Source of the DNA: an uncultured bacterium
GTDB taxonomy: Bacteria > Verrucomicrobiota > Verrucomicrobiia > Verrucomicrobiales > V1-33
DNA length: 46,922 nucleotides
NCBI GenBank assembly: GCA_903954065.1
Contig: CAJBME010000161.1
Span: forward strand, 1 to 46,922
Reading direction: 5' to 3'
This document shows positions 17,274 to 25,271 of this stretch, piece after piece (positions within the stretch are counted from its first letter, which is position 1; every line of letters begins with the position of its first letter). A program made the position numbers and the translations under genes. The notes beneath the pieces were generated by a model. The model had not been told where the DNA came from and made no database searches. It saw only the letters and a list, made by a program, of their open reading frames with translations.

Positions 17274-18125
17274 ATGAGTAACGGTCGATTTCTTCATGAG
17301 TTGGTGGGTTCCATGTCGGTTGGGGCTGCGGGCAACCCGACGGTAGCGATGGTTGAGGCGGCTTTTTTGCATCACGGCCTGCCGTGGCGTTATATCAACA
17401 TGGAGGTGGCTCCGGCGGATCTGGGGACGGCCGTGCGCGGGGCCAAGGCGATGGGGTTTCGCGGGTTTAATTGCAGCTTGCCGCACAAAGTCTCGGTCAT
17501 TGAGCATCTGGACGGACTGGGCGAGTCAGCGGCGGCCATGGGTGCGGTGAACTGCGTGGTGCGTCGCGGGCAGGAATTGATTGGCGAGAACACTGACGGT
17601 AAAGGGTTTCTCAAATCCTTGGAGACATCCATTGATCCCAGGGGTAAGTCGATCGTGTTGTTCGGGGCGGGCGGGGCGGCGCGGGCGGTGGCCGTTGAAC
17701 TGGGGTTGGCCGGTGCTCGTCGCATCACGGTGGTCAATCGTTCGGGCGGCCGCGGGGCGGAATTGGCTGGGCTGCTGCGTGACACCTTGAAGCTGGAGTC
17801 CGAGTTGGTGGTCTGGAGCGGTGACTATGTTGTTCCGGACGGGACGGACGTAGTGATCAACGCCACCTCTATTGGATTGTATGATCCGGACGCTCGACTG
17901 GCGGTGGACTTGAACTCTCTGCATCCTGGAATGGTGGTGGCGGATGTGGTATTTAACCCGGTGACGACCCGGTTTTTACGGGAAGCGGCGGAGCGGGGAT
18001 GCCGGGCGGTTGATGGATTGGGCATGTTGGTCAACCAGGGGGTGATTGGGGTTCGATTTTGGACTGGAATTGATCCTGATCCGGAGGTGATGCGGATGGC
18101 TCTTGAGAAGGCGATGGGGGTATGA
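17274..18125 (+). CDS. Shikimate dehydrogenase-like oxidoreductase (AroE family, atypical)
   Basis: A 283-residue member of the AroE/YdiB family of NAD(P)-dependent dehydrogenases. The family's catalytic Lys (NCSLPHK, Lys72), Asn (GAVN, Asn93) and Asp (ENTDGKG, Asp108) are present. So are the dinucleotide motif GAGGAA (131-136), VVNRSGGRG and the C-terminal DGLGMLVNQG. The N-terminal segment that normally reads HSxSPxxHN, whose serines hold the shikimate carboxylate, is replaced by VGAAGNPTVAM. The gene sits inside a sugar ABC operon, 2 bp after the binding protein and overlapping the ATPase start by 4 bp. I therefore think it more likely oxidises the imported compound than serves aromatic amino-acid synthesis, but a true AroE role is not excluded. 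Confidence 0.88.
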   Translation: MSNGRFLHELVGSMSVGAAGNPTVAMVEAAFLHHGLPWRYINMEVAPADLGTAVRGAKAMGFRGFNCSLPHKVSVIEHLDGLGESAAAMGAVNCVVRRGQELIGENTDGKGFLKSLETSIDPRGKSIVLFGAGGAARAVAVELGLAGARRITVVNRSGGRGAELAGLLRDTLKLESELVVWSGDYVVPDGTDVVINATSIGLYDPDARLAVDLNSLHPGMVVADVVFNPVTTRFLREAAERGCRAVDGLGMLVNQGVIGVRFWTGIDPDPEVMRMALEKAMGV

Positions 18126-19606
18126 GTGGGCCTCTGTTGGAGATGCGCGGGATGGTGAAGTCCTTTCCTGGAGTGAAAGCGCTTCGGGGGGTGGATCTCA
18201 CCTTGCGGGCGGGTGAAGTGGTGGCATTGCTGGGGGAGAATGGGGCGGGCAAGAGCACGCTCATGAAAGTGTTGGGTGGAGCCCAGACTGCGGACGAGGG
18301 GGAAATGATGATTGATGGTAAGAGGGTGTGTTTCCGGTCGCCGCAGGAGGCTCGGGCGGCTGGGGTGGCTGTCATTTATCAGGAATTCAATCTTGTCCCT
18401 AGTTTGACGGCGGTGGAAAACATTTTCCTTGGGCAGGAAGTGACGCATGGCGGATGGATTGCTCGGAAGCAGGAACGCGTTCGTGCGGCCGCGCTTTTCC
18501 AGCGACTAGGGGCGGACATTGACTTGGATGCGCCGTGTCGGCGGCTGACGACGGCGCAGCAGCAACTGGTTGAGATTGCCAAGGCGCTGGCATTTGATGC
18601 GCGACTGATGGTCATGGACGAGCCGAGTGCGGCCCTCACGGCGCACGAGGTGACGCGGTTGTTTGAGATTATCCGCGATTTGCAGAGTCAGGGGATAGGC
18701 ATCATTTACATTAGTCACCGGCTTGACGAAGTGGCGGTGATTGCGGACCGCGTCATGGTATTGCGTGATGGGAAAAATGTTGGGGAGAAGCGGATGGCGG
18801 ACATGACGAGGAATGAAATGATTGAGCTGATGGTGGGTCGTCAGCTGAAGGATGAATTTCCGGCGCGCACGCCGAATATTGGGGCGCCGCGGCTGGTGGT
18901 TTCGCATCTGGCGCGCGGGAAGGCGGTATGTGACGTCTCTTTTACGGTCGGCCGCGGGGAGATTCTGGCCTTAACTGGGCTGGTTGGTTCAGGTCGGACG
19001 GAAGTGGCGCGGCTTATTTTCGGAGCAGACCGCGGTGAGGGCGGTGAAATCCAGCTTGATGGCCGGGTGCTTTCGATTGGCTCGCCGCGCGAGGCGATTG
19101 CCGCGGGCATTGGATTCTTGACCGAAGACCGCAAGCAGCAAGGATTGGTCCTGAATCACTCCGTGCGCGAGAATTTTGGCCTGCCCAATCTTTCCTGGCT
19201 GTCGCGCCATGGGTTTGTGAACTTGGCCCGGGAGCGCGACGTTCTGACCCGTTATGTCGACCAACTCCGGATCAAAGTGCCCGGTCAGGAAGAACGGGCC
19301 GGGCATCTCTCCGGCGGCAACCAGCAAAAAGTCGTGCTCGCCAAATGGCTGGCGCGAGATTGCACCGTCTTGATTTTTGACGAGCCAACGCGCGGAATCG
19401 ATGTCGGGGCGAAATTTGAGATTTACCGGCTGATGAATGATCTGGCGGCTGCGGGCAAAGCCATTGTCATGATCAGCTCGGAACTCCCAGAAGTACTGGG
19501 CATGGCGGACCGGATATTGGTCATGCACGATGGCCGGATCACCGGTGAAATTACTGATGCGCGCACAGCGACGCAGGAGCACATCATGCAGCTGGCCCAC
19601 GCTTGA
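18122..19606 (+). CDS. Sugar ABC transporter double ATP-binding protein (RbsA/MglA type)
   Basis: A 494-residue protein with two tandem ABC domains, as usual for ribose/galactose-type importers. The first half has an intact Walker A (GENGAGKST), a signature-region LTTAQQQLVEIAKAL and Walker B (LMVMDEPSAALT). The second half has the family's degenerate Walker A (GLVGSGRTE) with a good signature LSGGNQQKVVLAKWL and Walker B VLIFDEPTRGID. It energises the permease encoded 4 bp downstream. Its ATG overlaps the AroE-like stop, showing the enzyme and transporter are one transcript. Substrate as for the binding protein, unknown. Confidence 0.95.
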   Translation: MSGPLLEMRGMVKSFPGVKALRGVDLTLRAGEVVALLGENGAGKSTLMKVLGGAQTADEGEMMIDGKRVCFRSPQEARAAGVAVIYQEFNLVPSLTAVENIFLGQEVTHGGWIARKQERVRAAALFQRLGADIDLDAPCRRLTTAQQQLVEIAKALAFDARLMVMDEPSAALTAHEVTRLFEIIRDLQSQGIGIIYISHRLDEVAVIADRVMVLRDGKNVGEKRMADMTRNEMIELMVGRQLKDEFPARTPNIGAPRLVVSHLARGKAVCDVSFTVGRGEILALTGLVGSGRTEVARLIFGADRGEGGEIQLDGRVLSIGSPREAIAAGIGFLTEDRKQQGLVLNHSVRENFGLPNLSWLSRHGFVNLARERDVLTRYVDQLRIKVPGQEERAGHLSGGNQQKVVLAKWLARDCTVLIFDEPTRGIDVGAKFEIYRLMNDLAAAGKAIVMISSELPEVLGMADRILVMHDGRITGEITDARTATQEHIMQLAHA

Positions 19607-19610
19607 GCTT

Positions 19611-20927
19611 ATGAAAAACACCCGATTTTTCGCCGACTACGGCATGATCATGGTCCTGCTGCTGCTGTGTATTTTTTTCAGCATCGTGACACATGGCGAG
19701 CAGTCGCCAACCGGGGAAGCGGCGGCCCGGCAGGTGTTGGCCTCTATCAGTGGCCAAGGGGGGGCATCCCCGCGCGTGCTGATTGCGGCCAGCGACCAGC
19801 CAGGGGATGCGGAATTTGCGTCGACGCTGGAGCGCACGCTGACTGGGGCGGGGGCGCGGGTGGTGGCCACCGTCCGGGGTGGCCCTCGGGACGCCCGCGA
19901 GGCGCTGGTCAAGGCCAGTGCTGGGGGCGAGCCGCTCGATGCCATTGCGTGTACCCAAGCGGCTGGAGCGTGGCTTGTTTTTGCGGATCTGGGACGGGAC
20001 TTTCCCACTCTGGGTCATCCGCCGGTCATCACCCCGCGCAGTTATCGATGGCCTAATTTCTTGAAGTCGGAAAACTTGTTGAACATAGCCAATCAAATCG
20101 CGGTTATTGCGATTGTTGCCATTGGCATGACCATGGTCATCATCAGCGGCGGTATTGATCTATCGGTGGGCAGCCTGCTGGCGTTATCGGCGGTGTTGGC
20201 GGCCCGATTTATTCGTGATTTTGCGGGTGGAGCGGAGGCGGGGGTGCTCGGGTTGGTTGTCTCTTGTGTGGCGGCCATCCTTGTCTGCGGGGTGGTGGGT
20301 GCCTTTTCCGGGTTCATGGTCACGCAATTTTTTATTCCCCCTTTCATTGTCACGCTGGCCATGATGTTGGTTGGCAGCGGGTTGGCCTACATTCTGGCGG
20401 AGGGGCAGTCTATCTATCAAATTCCTGATTCATTTGTGTGGCTCGGGCGCGGGTCGGATTTTATGGGGCTACCCAATGCCGTGGTCCTGATGATTGTGTT
20501 GTATGTGCTGGCGCATGTATTGATGTCGCGCATGAAGCTGGGGCGGTATTTGTATGCTGTGGGCGGCAATGGCGAGGCGGCGCGGCTTTCCGGAGTGCCG
20601 GTCAAGCGAGTGCTCATGTTTGCTTATGTGGCGAGCGCGCTGCTGGCTGGTTTGGGCGGGGTGGTGATGGCTTCGCAGCTCAAGAGCGGCTCCGCGACCT
20701 ATGGCAATATGTATGAACTGTATGTCATCGCCGCCGTCGTGGTGGGAGGGGCAAGCCTCAGTGGAGGTGAAGGTCGCATGTTGGGTACCCTCACCGGAGC
20801 CTTCACGATCGCCGTCATTCAAAACGGGATGAACCTCACAAACGTCGAGAGTTATACCCAGAAAGTGGTGCTCGGACTGGTGATTTTAGGAGCCGTCATG
20901 CTCGATAAAATTCGCCACGCCCGCTGA
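19611..20927 (+). CDS. Sugar ABC transporter permease (RbsC type) with extra periplasmic domain
   Basis: A 438-residue inner-membrane permease. The core from about residue 152 matches the ribose permease family: NLLNIANQIAVIAIVAIGMT, IISGGIDLSVGSLLAL, GNGEAARLSGVPVKRV and VVGGASLSGGEGRMLGTL. The usual short stretch between the first membrane segment (about 12-25) and LLNI is replaced by some 115 residues (about 28-146). Its pattern resembles an alpha/beta lobe of a periplasmic binding protein (RVLIAASDQPGDAEF, LERTLTGAGARVVATV, LDAIACTQAAGAW). The ATG at 19611 is chosen because upstream in-frame codons lie inside the ATPase gene. It is the last gene of the operon. Confidence 0.92.
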   Translation: MKNTRFFADYGMIMVLLLLCIFFSIVTHGEQSPTGEAAARQVLASISGQGGASPRVLIAASDQPGDAEFASTLERTLTGAGARVVATVRGGPRDAREALVKASAGGEPLDAIACTQAAGAWLVFADLGRDFPTLGHPPVITPRSYRWPNFLKSENLLNIANQIAVIAIVAIGMTMVIISGGIDLSVGSLLALSAVLAARFIRDFAGGAEAGVLGLVVSCVAAILVCGVVGAFSGFMVTQFFIPPFIVTLAMMLVGSGLAYILAEGQSIYQIPDSFVWLGRGSDFMGLPNAVVLMIVLYVLAHVLMSRMKLGRYLYAVGGNGEAARLSGVPVKRVLMFAYVASALLAGLGGVVMASQLKSGSATYGNMYELYVIAAVVVGGASLSGGEGRMLGTLTGAFTIAVIQNGMNLTNVESYTQKVVLGLVILGAVMLDKIRHAR

Positions 20928-20971
20928 CCGGCATCGGTAGTGTGGAAGTATTTCTGTTCCTGATGTCTGGT

Positions 20972-21931
20972 TTATTGATTGGCGAGTGCTTGCAGCACGC
21001 CTTCTAGCGAACGGGCCACGGCGAGGGGCGTGGCTTCATCATTGGGGGCTTTGGGCCGGACCCAGAGAAGTAGATACGGTGCGGGCGCGGCGCTCCAGCC
21101 AGCGAGAGCAGACGCTTCCGGGGGGGCGTCGGCCGCCGCGGGAAAATCCACGGGCACCCCTGCGGGTTTGCGCGGCGCAAAGGCTTCCCGTACTTCGCCG
21201 GTCCATGACTGGCCTTCCCGTGGCGCGCAGATCTCGAGCATCGCTTTCGGAGTGGGGAGATCGGGGCTGGCGGGGCTGGCGCTGGCGGAAACTCGGAGGT
21301 CGAGTACTCCTTTGATGGAAAGGTCCCGCAATTTGAGCGACTGGATGAGGGCGTCGAGGGGCGGCCCTCCTTGCACGGCCGGGGTCTCGCTGCTCTGAAA
21401 GGCGAAAACCAGCGTACGTCGCTGCGGGGTGGCGATGAAGGAACTGACCACGGTCATCAATGAGGCGGTCGACAGCGCGCTGTTCATGCCTGGAGTGTCG
21501 GTTTCATATCCGGTCACGATGACAATCGCTTCGTTTTTTTGCCGGGTGCCGGTGAGTTCTACGACGAGCGATGCGGATCGGACGGGTGGGGCGTCCGCGG
21601 TGCCGGGGAGCTCGCTTTCGACGAGGCGGACTGGCAGTCCCAGATTGCTGGGGCCGAGGGTGGAGGCGATCCAATTGGCGGCTGTCCGTTGCTGGTCTGG
21701 GGCGTGCCGTGTGCGGCTGGCTAGGTCAGTGACGAGGATCCGGTGGTAGTCGCGCAGATCGGATTCACTCGGGCTACGACGTAGAAAAACGGCCGCATCC
21801 TGACGGGTCGGCCGGCTGGGCAGCGGGATGTCGAGCGGATTGTAATACAAATACAGAGCGGCCACCACGGAAAGGCCGAGCCCGATCGGCAGGCCGACCA
21901 GAAGAATGGGAAACAAGTTTCGCTGCGTCAT
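20972..21931 (-). CDS. Membrane-anchored protein resembling a degenerate M28 peptidase
   Basis: A 319-residue protein with one N-terminal membrane segment (about 7-30), the remainder probably periplasmic. The middle part reads like an M28 aminopeptidase fold: AIVIVTGYETDTPGMNSALS corresponds to the place where M28 enzymes carry the HxD metal ligands and the next Asp, and RTLVFAFQSSE to the following strand. The expected His and Asp ligands are not there, so it is probably not a metallopeptidase and may act as a binding or scaffold subunit. It lies 103 bp downstream of the peroxiredoxin gene on the same strand. The family link is a fold-level impression. Confidence 0.65.
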   Translation of the reverse strand: MTQRNLFPILLVGLPIGLGLSVVAALYLYYNPLDIPLPSRPTRQDAAVFLRRSPSESDLRDYHRILVTDLASRTRHAPDQQRTAANWIASTLGPSNLGLPVRLVESELPGTADAPPVRSASLVVELTGTRQKNEAIVIVTGYETDTPGMNSALSTASLMTVVSSFIATPQRRTLVFAFQSSETPAVQGGPPLDALIQSLKLRDLSIKGVLDLRVSASASPASPDLPTPKAMLEICAPREGQSWTGEVREAFAPRKPAGVPVDFPAAADAPPEASALAGWSAAPAPYLLLWVRPKAPNDEATPLAVARSLEGVLQALANQ

Positions 21932-22034
21932 GCGTGCAAAGAATAACGCCGCTCAAGCACCGCGGGATGACATCTTCCCGTCAGATTCATGGCAGCCAGA
22001 CCACCATGCGCCGGATTCGCCCGTGGTCGCGGGC

Positions 22035-22556
22035 TTATTTCAGCGAAGCCAGAGCTGCGAGCACATCTTCCGCCTGTTTGTCAGTGGAGGCTTTTAGATC
22101 ACGCCAGACGATTTTTCCGCCACTGACGAGAAAGGCCTGACGGCTGGCCATGCCCAGCTGGTTGCTGGGGACACCGAAGGCTTTACTGATTTCCTTCTTT
22201 TTGTCCGCCAGTAGGTCGAAGGGCAGCTTGTACTTGGTATGAAATTCCTTTTGCTGGTCCACGGAGTCATGGCTCACGCCGAAGACGGTCACGCCTTTAT
22301 CGGTCAAGGCAGCAAAGGCATCGCGCAGGCTGCAGGCTTGTTTGGTGCAGCCTGGGGTATCGGCCTTGGGATAGAAGTAAACGACGACTGGGCCTTTTTT
22401 GTAGGCATCGCCGAGTTTGATCGTCTGTCCGTCTTGGTTGGTGGCGGTGACATCGGGTGCCTCCGCTCCCAATTCGACGGGATTGGCATTGGTGGTGGAG
22501 AGGAGGAAGGCCACCGCCACACCGGCGATCAGAATAATAGACAGTAAAATTTTCAT
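22035..22556 (-). CDS. Peroxiredoxin (Bcp/PrxQ type), exported or membrane-anchored
   Basis: A 173-residue thiol peroxidase of the AhpC/TSA family, closest to Bcp/PrxQ. The active-site stretch PKADTPGCTKQAC holds the peroxidatic Cys70 and a second Cys75 five residues later, the PrxQ pattern. A hydrophobic N-terminus (MKILLSIILIAGVAVAFLL) acts as signal peptide or anchor, so it should remove peroxides outside the cytoplasm. The ATG at 22556 is chosen because it begins this signal; an upstream in-frame start at 22613 would bury it. It may be co-transcribed with the M28-like gene. Confidence 0.92.
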   Translation of the reverse strand: MKILLSIILIAGVAVAFLLSTTNANPVELGAEAPDVTATNQDGQTIKLGDAYKKGPVVVYFYPKADTPGCTKQACSLRDAFAALTDKGVTVFGVSHDSVDQQKEFHTKYKLPFDLLADKKKEISKAFGVPSNQLGMASRQAFLVSGGKIVWRDLKASTDKQAEDVLAALASLK

Positions 22557-22697
22557 GAGCAGGGAAGTCTGAATGACGAGCCACGATAGTTTTCGTGCTC
22601 GCGTTTTATGCAACCGGATTTGGCTGGTGTTGCACCTGAGTATACACAGGGATCAGGACGTGCTTGGCATTGTGGATCTGGGCGGCAGAGTGATGGG

Positions 22698-23573
22698 GTG
22701 AGCCTTCGACTTGAAATGCTGCAGGTGGCCCGCCTTGCCCCCATGGTTTTGGGGGCGGAGGCGGCGGGCCTGATTGAATCATTTTTCCGTTCCTGTCAGG
22801 GGAGCGACGGTGGTTTTCGGGATCGTGGTGGTCGCAGTGATCTTTATTACACTGTTTTTGGACTGGATGGGCTAGCGGCCTTGCAGGTCCCTTTGCCATT
22901 GGAGGCGGTGCATCGTTTTCTTTCTTCTTTTGGTGATGCGGAGGCTTTGGATTTTGTGCATCTTTGTTGTTTGGCCCGGCTCTGGGGGTATTTCCCGGCG
23001 GCGGATCGACCGTCGGGTTTGCTTGAGCGGATGGAAAACTGGCGGACTCCTGATGGAGGGTATCATCAGCGCCGCGGGTCAGCGCGGACGTCGGCGTATG
23101 GAGCGATGTTGGCGGGCGCAGCGCACCTTGACTGGCAGCGCCGTCCGCCTCGTTCGTGGAAACTGGCGTGGTCGTTGCGCGGGTTGCGCACGGCTGACGG
23201 AGCTTGGGCCAACGAGGCGGGTATGGCTGAAGGTAGTACGACGGCGACGGCCGCTGCGGTGACGTTTTACCGCCATGCGCACCTGACCCCGCCGGCTGAA
23301 CTCGGCCGCTGGCTCCTCGCGCAAGCCCATCCTGATGGCGGATTCAAGGCATTTCCACGGGCGCCCATTCCCGACTTGCTGAGCACGGCCGTGGCCCTAC
23401 ACGCTTTGGACGGGCTGCAGGTCGATTTCAGCGGCCTGAAAGAGCGGATGCTGGACTACGTCGATTCCCTCTGGAGTGCAGGCGGCGGGTTTCATGGGCA
23501 CTGGGCCGATGATGAACTGGATGTCGAGTACACCTATTACGGACTGCTGGCGCTTGGGCATCTCGCTTTATAG
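22698..23573 (+). CDS. Prenyltransferase/terpene-cyclase-repeat protein
   Basis: About 291 residues made of repeats of the alpha-alpha toroid family that includes protein prenyltransferase beta subunits and squalene cyclases. Repeat cores visible are GSDGGFRDRGGRSDLYYTVFGL, here cited in part as SDGGFRD and YYTVFGL, then TPDGGYHQRRG, HPDGGFKAFPRA, SAGGGFHGHW and VEYTYYGLLAL. The zinc-binding Cys and His of true prenyltransferases are not evident, so catalysis is doubtful. The GTG at 22698 follows a purine-rich stretch; an ATG at 22716 is an alternative. It starts divergently from the peroxiredoxin gene and ends 36 bp from the convergent CehA-like gene. Function unknown. Confidence 0.7.
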   Translation: MSLRLEMLQVARLAPMVLGAEAAGLIESFFRSCQGSDGGFRDRGGRSDLYYTVFGLDGLAALQVPLPLEAVHRFLSSFGDAEALDFVHLCCLARLWGYFPAADRPSGLLERMENWRTPDGGYHQRRGSARTSAYGAMLAGAAHLDWQRRPPRSWKLAWSLRGLRTADGAWANEAGMAEGSTTATAAAVTFYRHAHLTPPAELGRWLLAQAHPDGGFKAFPRAPIPDLLSTAVALHALDGLQVDFSGLKERMLDYVDSLWSAGGGFHGHWADDELDVEYTYYGLLALGHLAL

Positions 23574-23609
23574 TAGGCGCGTAGTCGGCGAGAGGATAGG
23601 GCGGCGGAC

Positions 23610-25223
23610 TCAGCGGGCTCGGGCGTGCAGCGTGCGATAAGCGGCGAGGGCGGCCTCATACTCGGCGAGGGCAGCCTCTGGGAGTACGCCTTGGTGGCGG
23701 GTGCGTTCGGCTTCCACCTGTTGGATGAACCAAGCGGTTTCCTCTGCTTTGGGGATGGAGGGATAGTCGGCGACCTCAAACCACACGGGCGCTGTATGCG
23801 CGAGGCGCAGTCGGCCCTCCGGGGTCAGTTCCCATGCGCGCAGCGCCATCCATCCGGAGTGGGTCACAGTTGCCTGCAGTTCCCCACTTTGTTCATCGCT
23901 CGCGCCCATGACGCTGGCGGCCACGGTGCCGTCGTGGATGAGTTCGATGCGATGGATGCCGTGGGAGGCGGCAGCCTCATACCGGATGCGGACGACACCT
24001 TCGCTGAAATCAGTGAAAACATGGCCGGGGGGGCGACCGTCAAAACGGGCCAACACCATGGGGCCATTACTGACAAAACACCGGCCCTCCTGCAACCGGT
24101 CCATCCAGTTTTCATATGAAAATCCATCCGGTTGCTCGACATAGGTGCGCGAAAACCCCACTGGGACCGGATGGACGCCCGAACCAGTGCCGGCCGTCGG
24201 CACCAGCCGGAATCCCGAATTTAATAGGGCATAATAAAGCCGCAGACCGAATGTCGTCCATCCATCCTCCGTCAGGTTCTGTTGCGGGTCGCGCTCGCAC
24301 TGCATCCACTCAGGTGCATCGACCGGTTTCCACGATCCAGTGCCGAATGCCGTCCGCCAATGATGGTTGTTCAACAGTCGAAAAAACCGCGGTTGCAGCG
24401 TGGGAATGAGCATGACCGTCCATGGCCAATTCGGCTTTTCGGTGTCGACATGACCGCCGTGCGCTTTGATTTGGCTGGCCACCGGTCCAAGCGGCGGGAC
24501 GGCGGCGGTCAGCGGAGCGCGATGCCCAAAAACCCAGAACGCCCCCTGCATGTGGGCGCGGCCGTCGACCGTGAACAATTCCACCTCGGTGTTAAGCGGC
24601 CAGATGACATGGGTAGAATCGACGATCTGGAGTGCTGGTTCGGGCGTTGGTCCGGAAATGGTGCGGTTGCCTGAAGCCGGCGGTAGACCGCTTTCCGTGG
24701 TCCAATAATGAATGGGAAACAGAACATTGACGTCCTCGGCGAGAGCGAGATGAGCGCAGTCGACCAGCGGTCGGTGCAGAAAAACATCGCCGCTAAACCA
24801 TCCTTTTTTTTGCAGGTCAGTCCAACGGGTCAGGGTGATGGACACCGTCGATCCCTGGTCGGAATGATCGACGGTCAGTTCCTGTGGTTGGTATTCGAGG
24901 CCGCGTTCGACGCGCACCGTGATTTTTCCGGGTGGGATGTCGGCGTGAAACGGATGAGCCGAGAGCGTGGTATGGACCTCCGAGCTGTGGGTGGCTGGGC
25001 GTTCGACGGCGTAAGCGAGGGCGTGGCCGGCGGGGTCGCTGCTTCGGGCCTGGTGCCATCGGCCTGATTCATCGCTCAGGTAAAGGCGAGCGGCCACCGG
25101 CTGGCCGGTGACGGCATCGATGATGCGGCCACGCAGTTCGGCGGCTCGCAGGGGACCGGCGACCAAGAGGGCGAGGAGGATGGAGGAGGCACCCCGCGAG
25201 GCGGGAAGTGTGGACCGGATCAC
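23610..25223 (-). CDS. Secreted CehA/McbA-like protein (PHP-related)
   Basis: A 537-residue protein with a signal peptide (ILLALLVAGPLRAAE). A carboxypeptidase-regulatory-like beta domain follows (LRGRIIDAVTGQPVAARLYLSD). The main domain contains KGWFSGDVFLHRPLVDCAHL, ALAEDVNVLFPIHYWTTES and RLVPTAGTGSG, stretches typical of the CehA/McbA group of PHP-related metallohydrolases in Planctomycetota and Verrucomicrobiota. WMDRLQEGRCFVSNGPM is also characteristic. The classical DLHxHT metal motif is altered to GDVFLHRP, so hydrolase activity is uncertain. It lies 48 bp downstream of thrS on the same strand, and the two could share a transcript. Confidence 0.75.
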   Translation of the reverse strand: MIRSTLPASRGASSILLALLVAGPLRAAELRGRIIDAVTGQPVAARLYLSDESGRWHQARSSDPAGHALAYAVERPATHSSEVHTTLSAHPFHADIPPGKITVRVERGLEYQPQELTVDHSDQGSTVSITLTRWTDLQKKGWFSGDVFLHRPLVDCAHLALAEDVNVLFPIHYWTTESGLPPASGNRTISGPTPEPALQIVDSTHVIWPLNTEVELFTVDGRAHMQGAFWVFGHRAPLTAAVPPLGPVASQIKAHGGHVDTEKPNWPWTVMLIPTLQPRFFRLLNNHHWRTAFGTGSWKPVDAPEWMQCERDPQQNLTEDGWTTFGLRLYYALLNSGFRLVPTAGTGSGVHPVPVGFSRTYVEQPDGFSYENWMDRLQEGRCFVSNGPMVLARFDGRPPGHVFTDFSEGVVRIRYEAAASHGIHRIELIHDGTVAASVMGASDEQSGELQATVTHSGWMALRAWELTPEGRLRLAHTAPVWFEVADYPSIPKAEETAWFIQQVEAERTRHQGVLPEAALAEYEAALAAYRTLHARAR

Positions 25224-25271
25224 GGCTTGGGCGGGGGTGGGCCGGCTAGGCTGGGCCGGTTGATTTATGAC

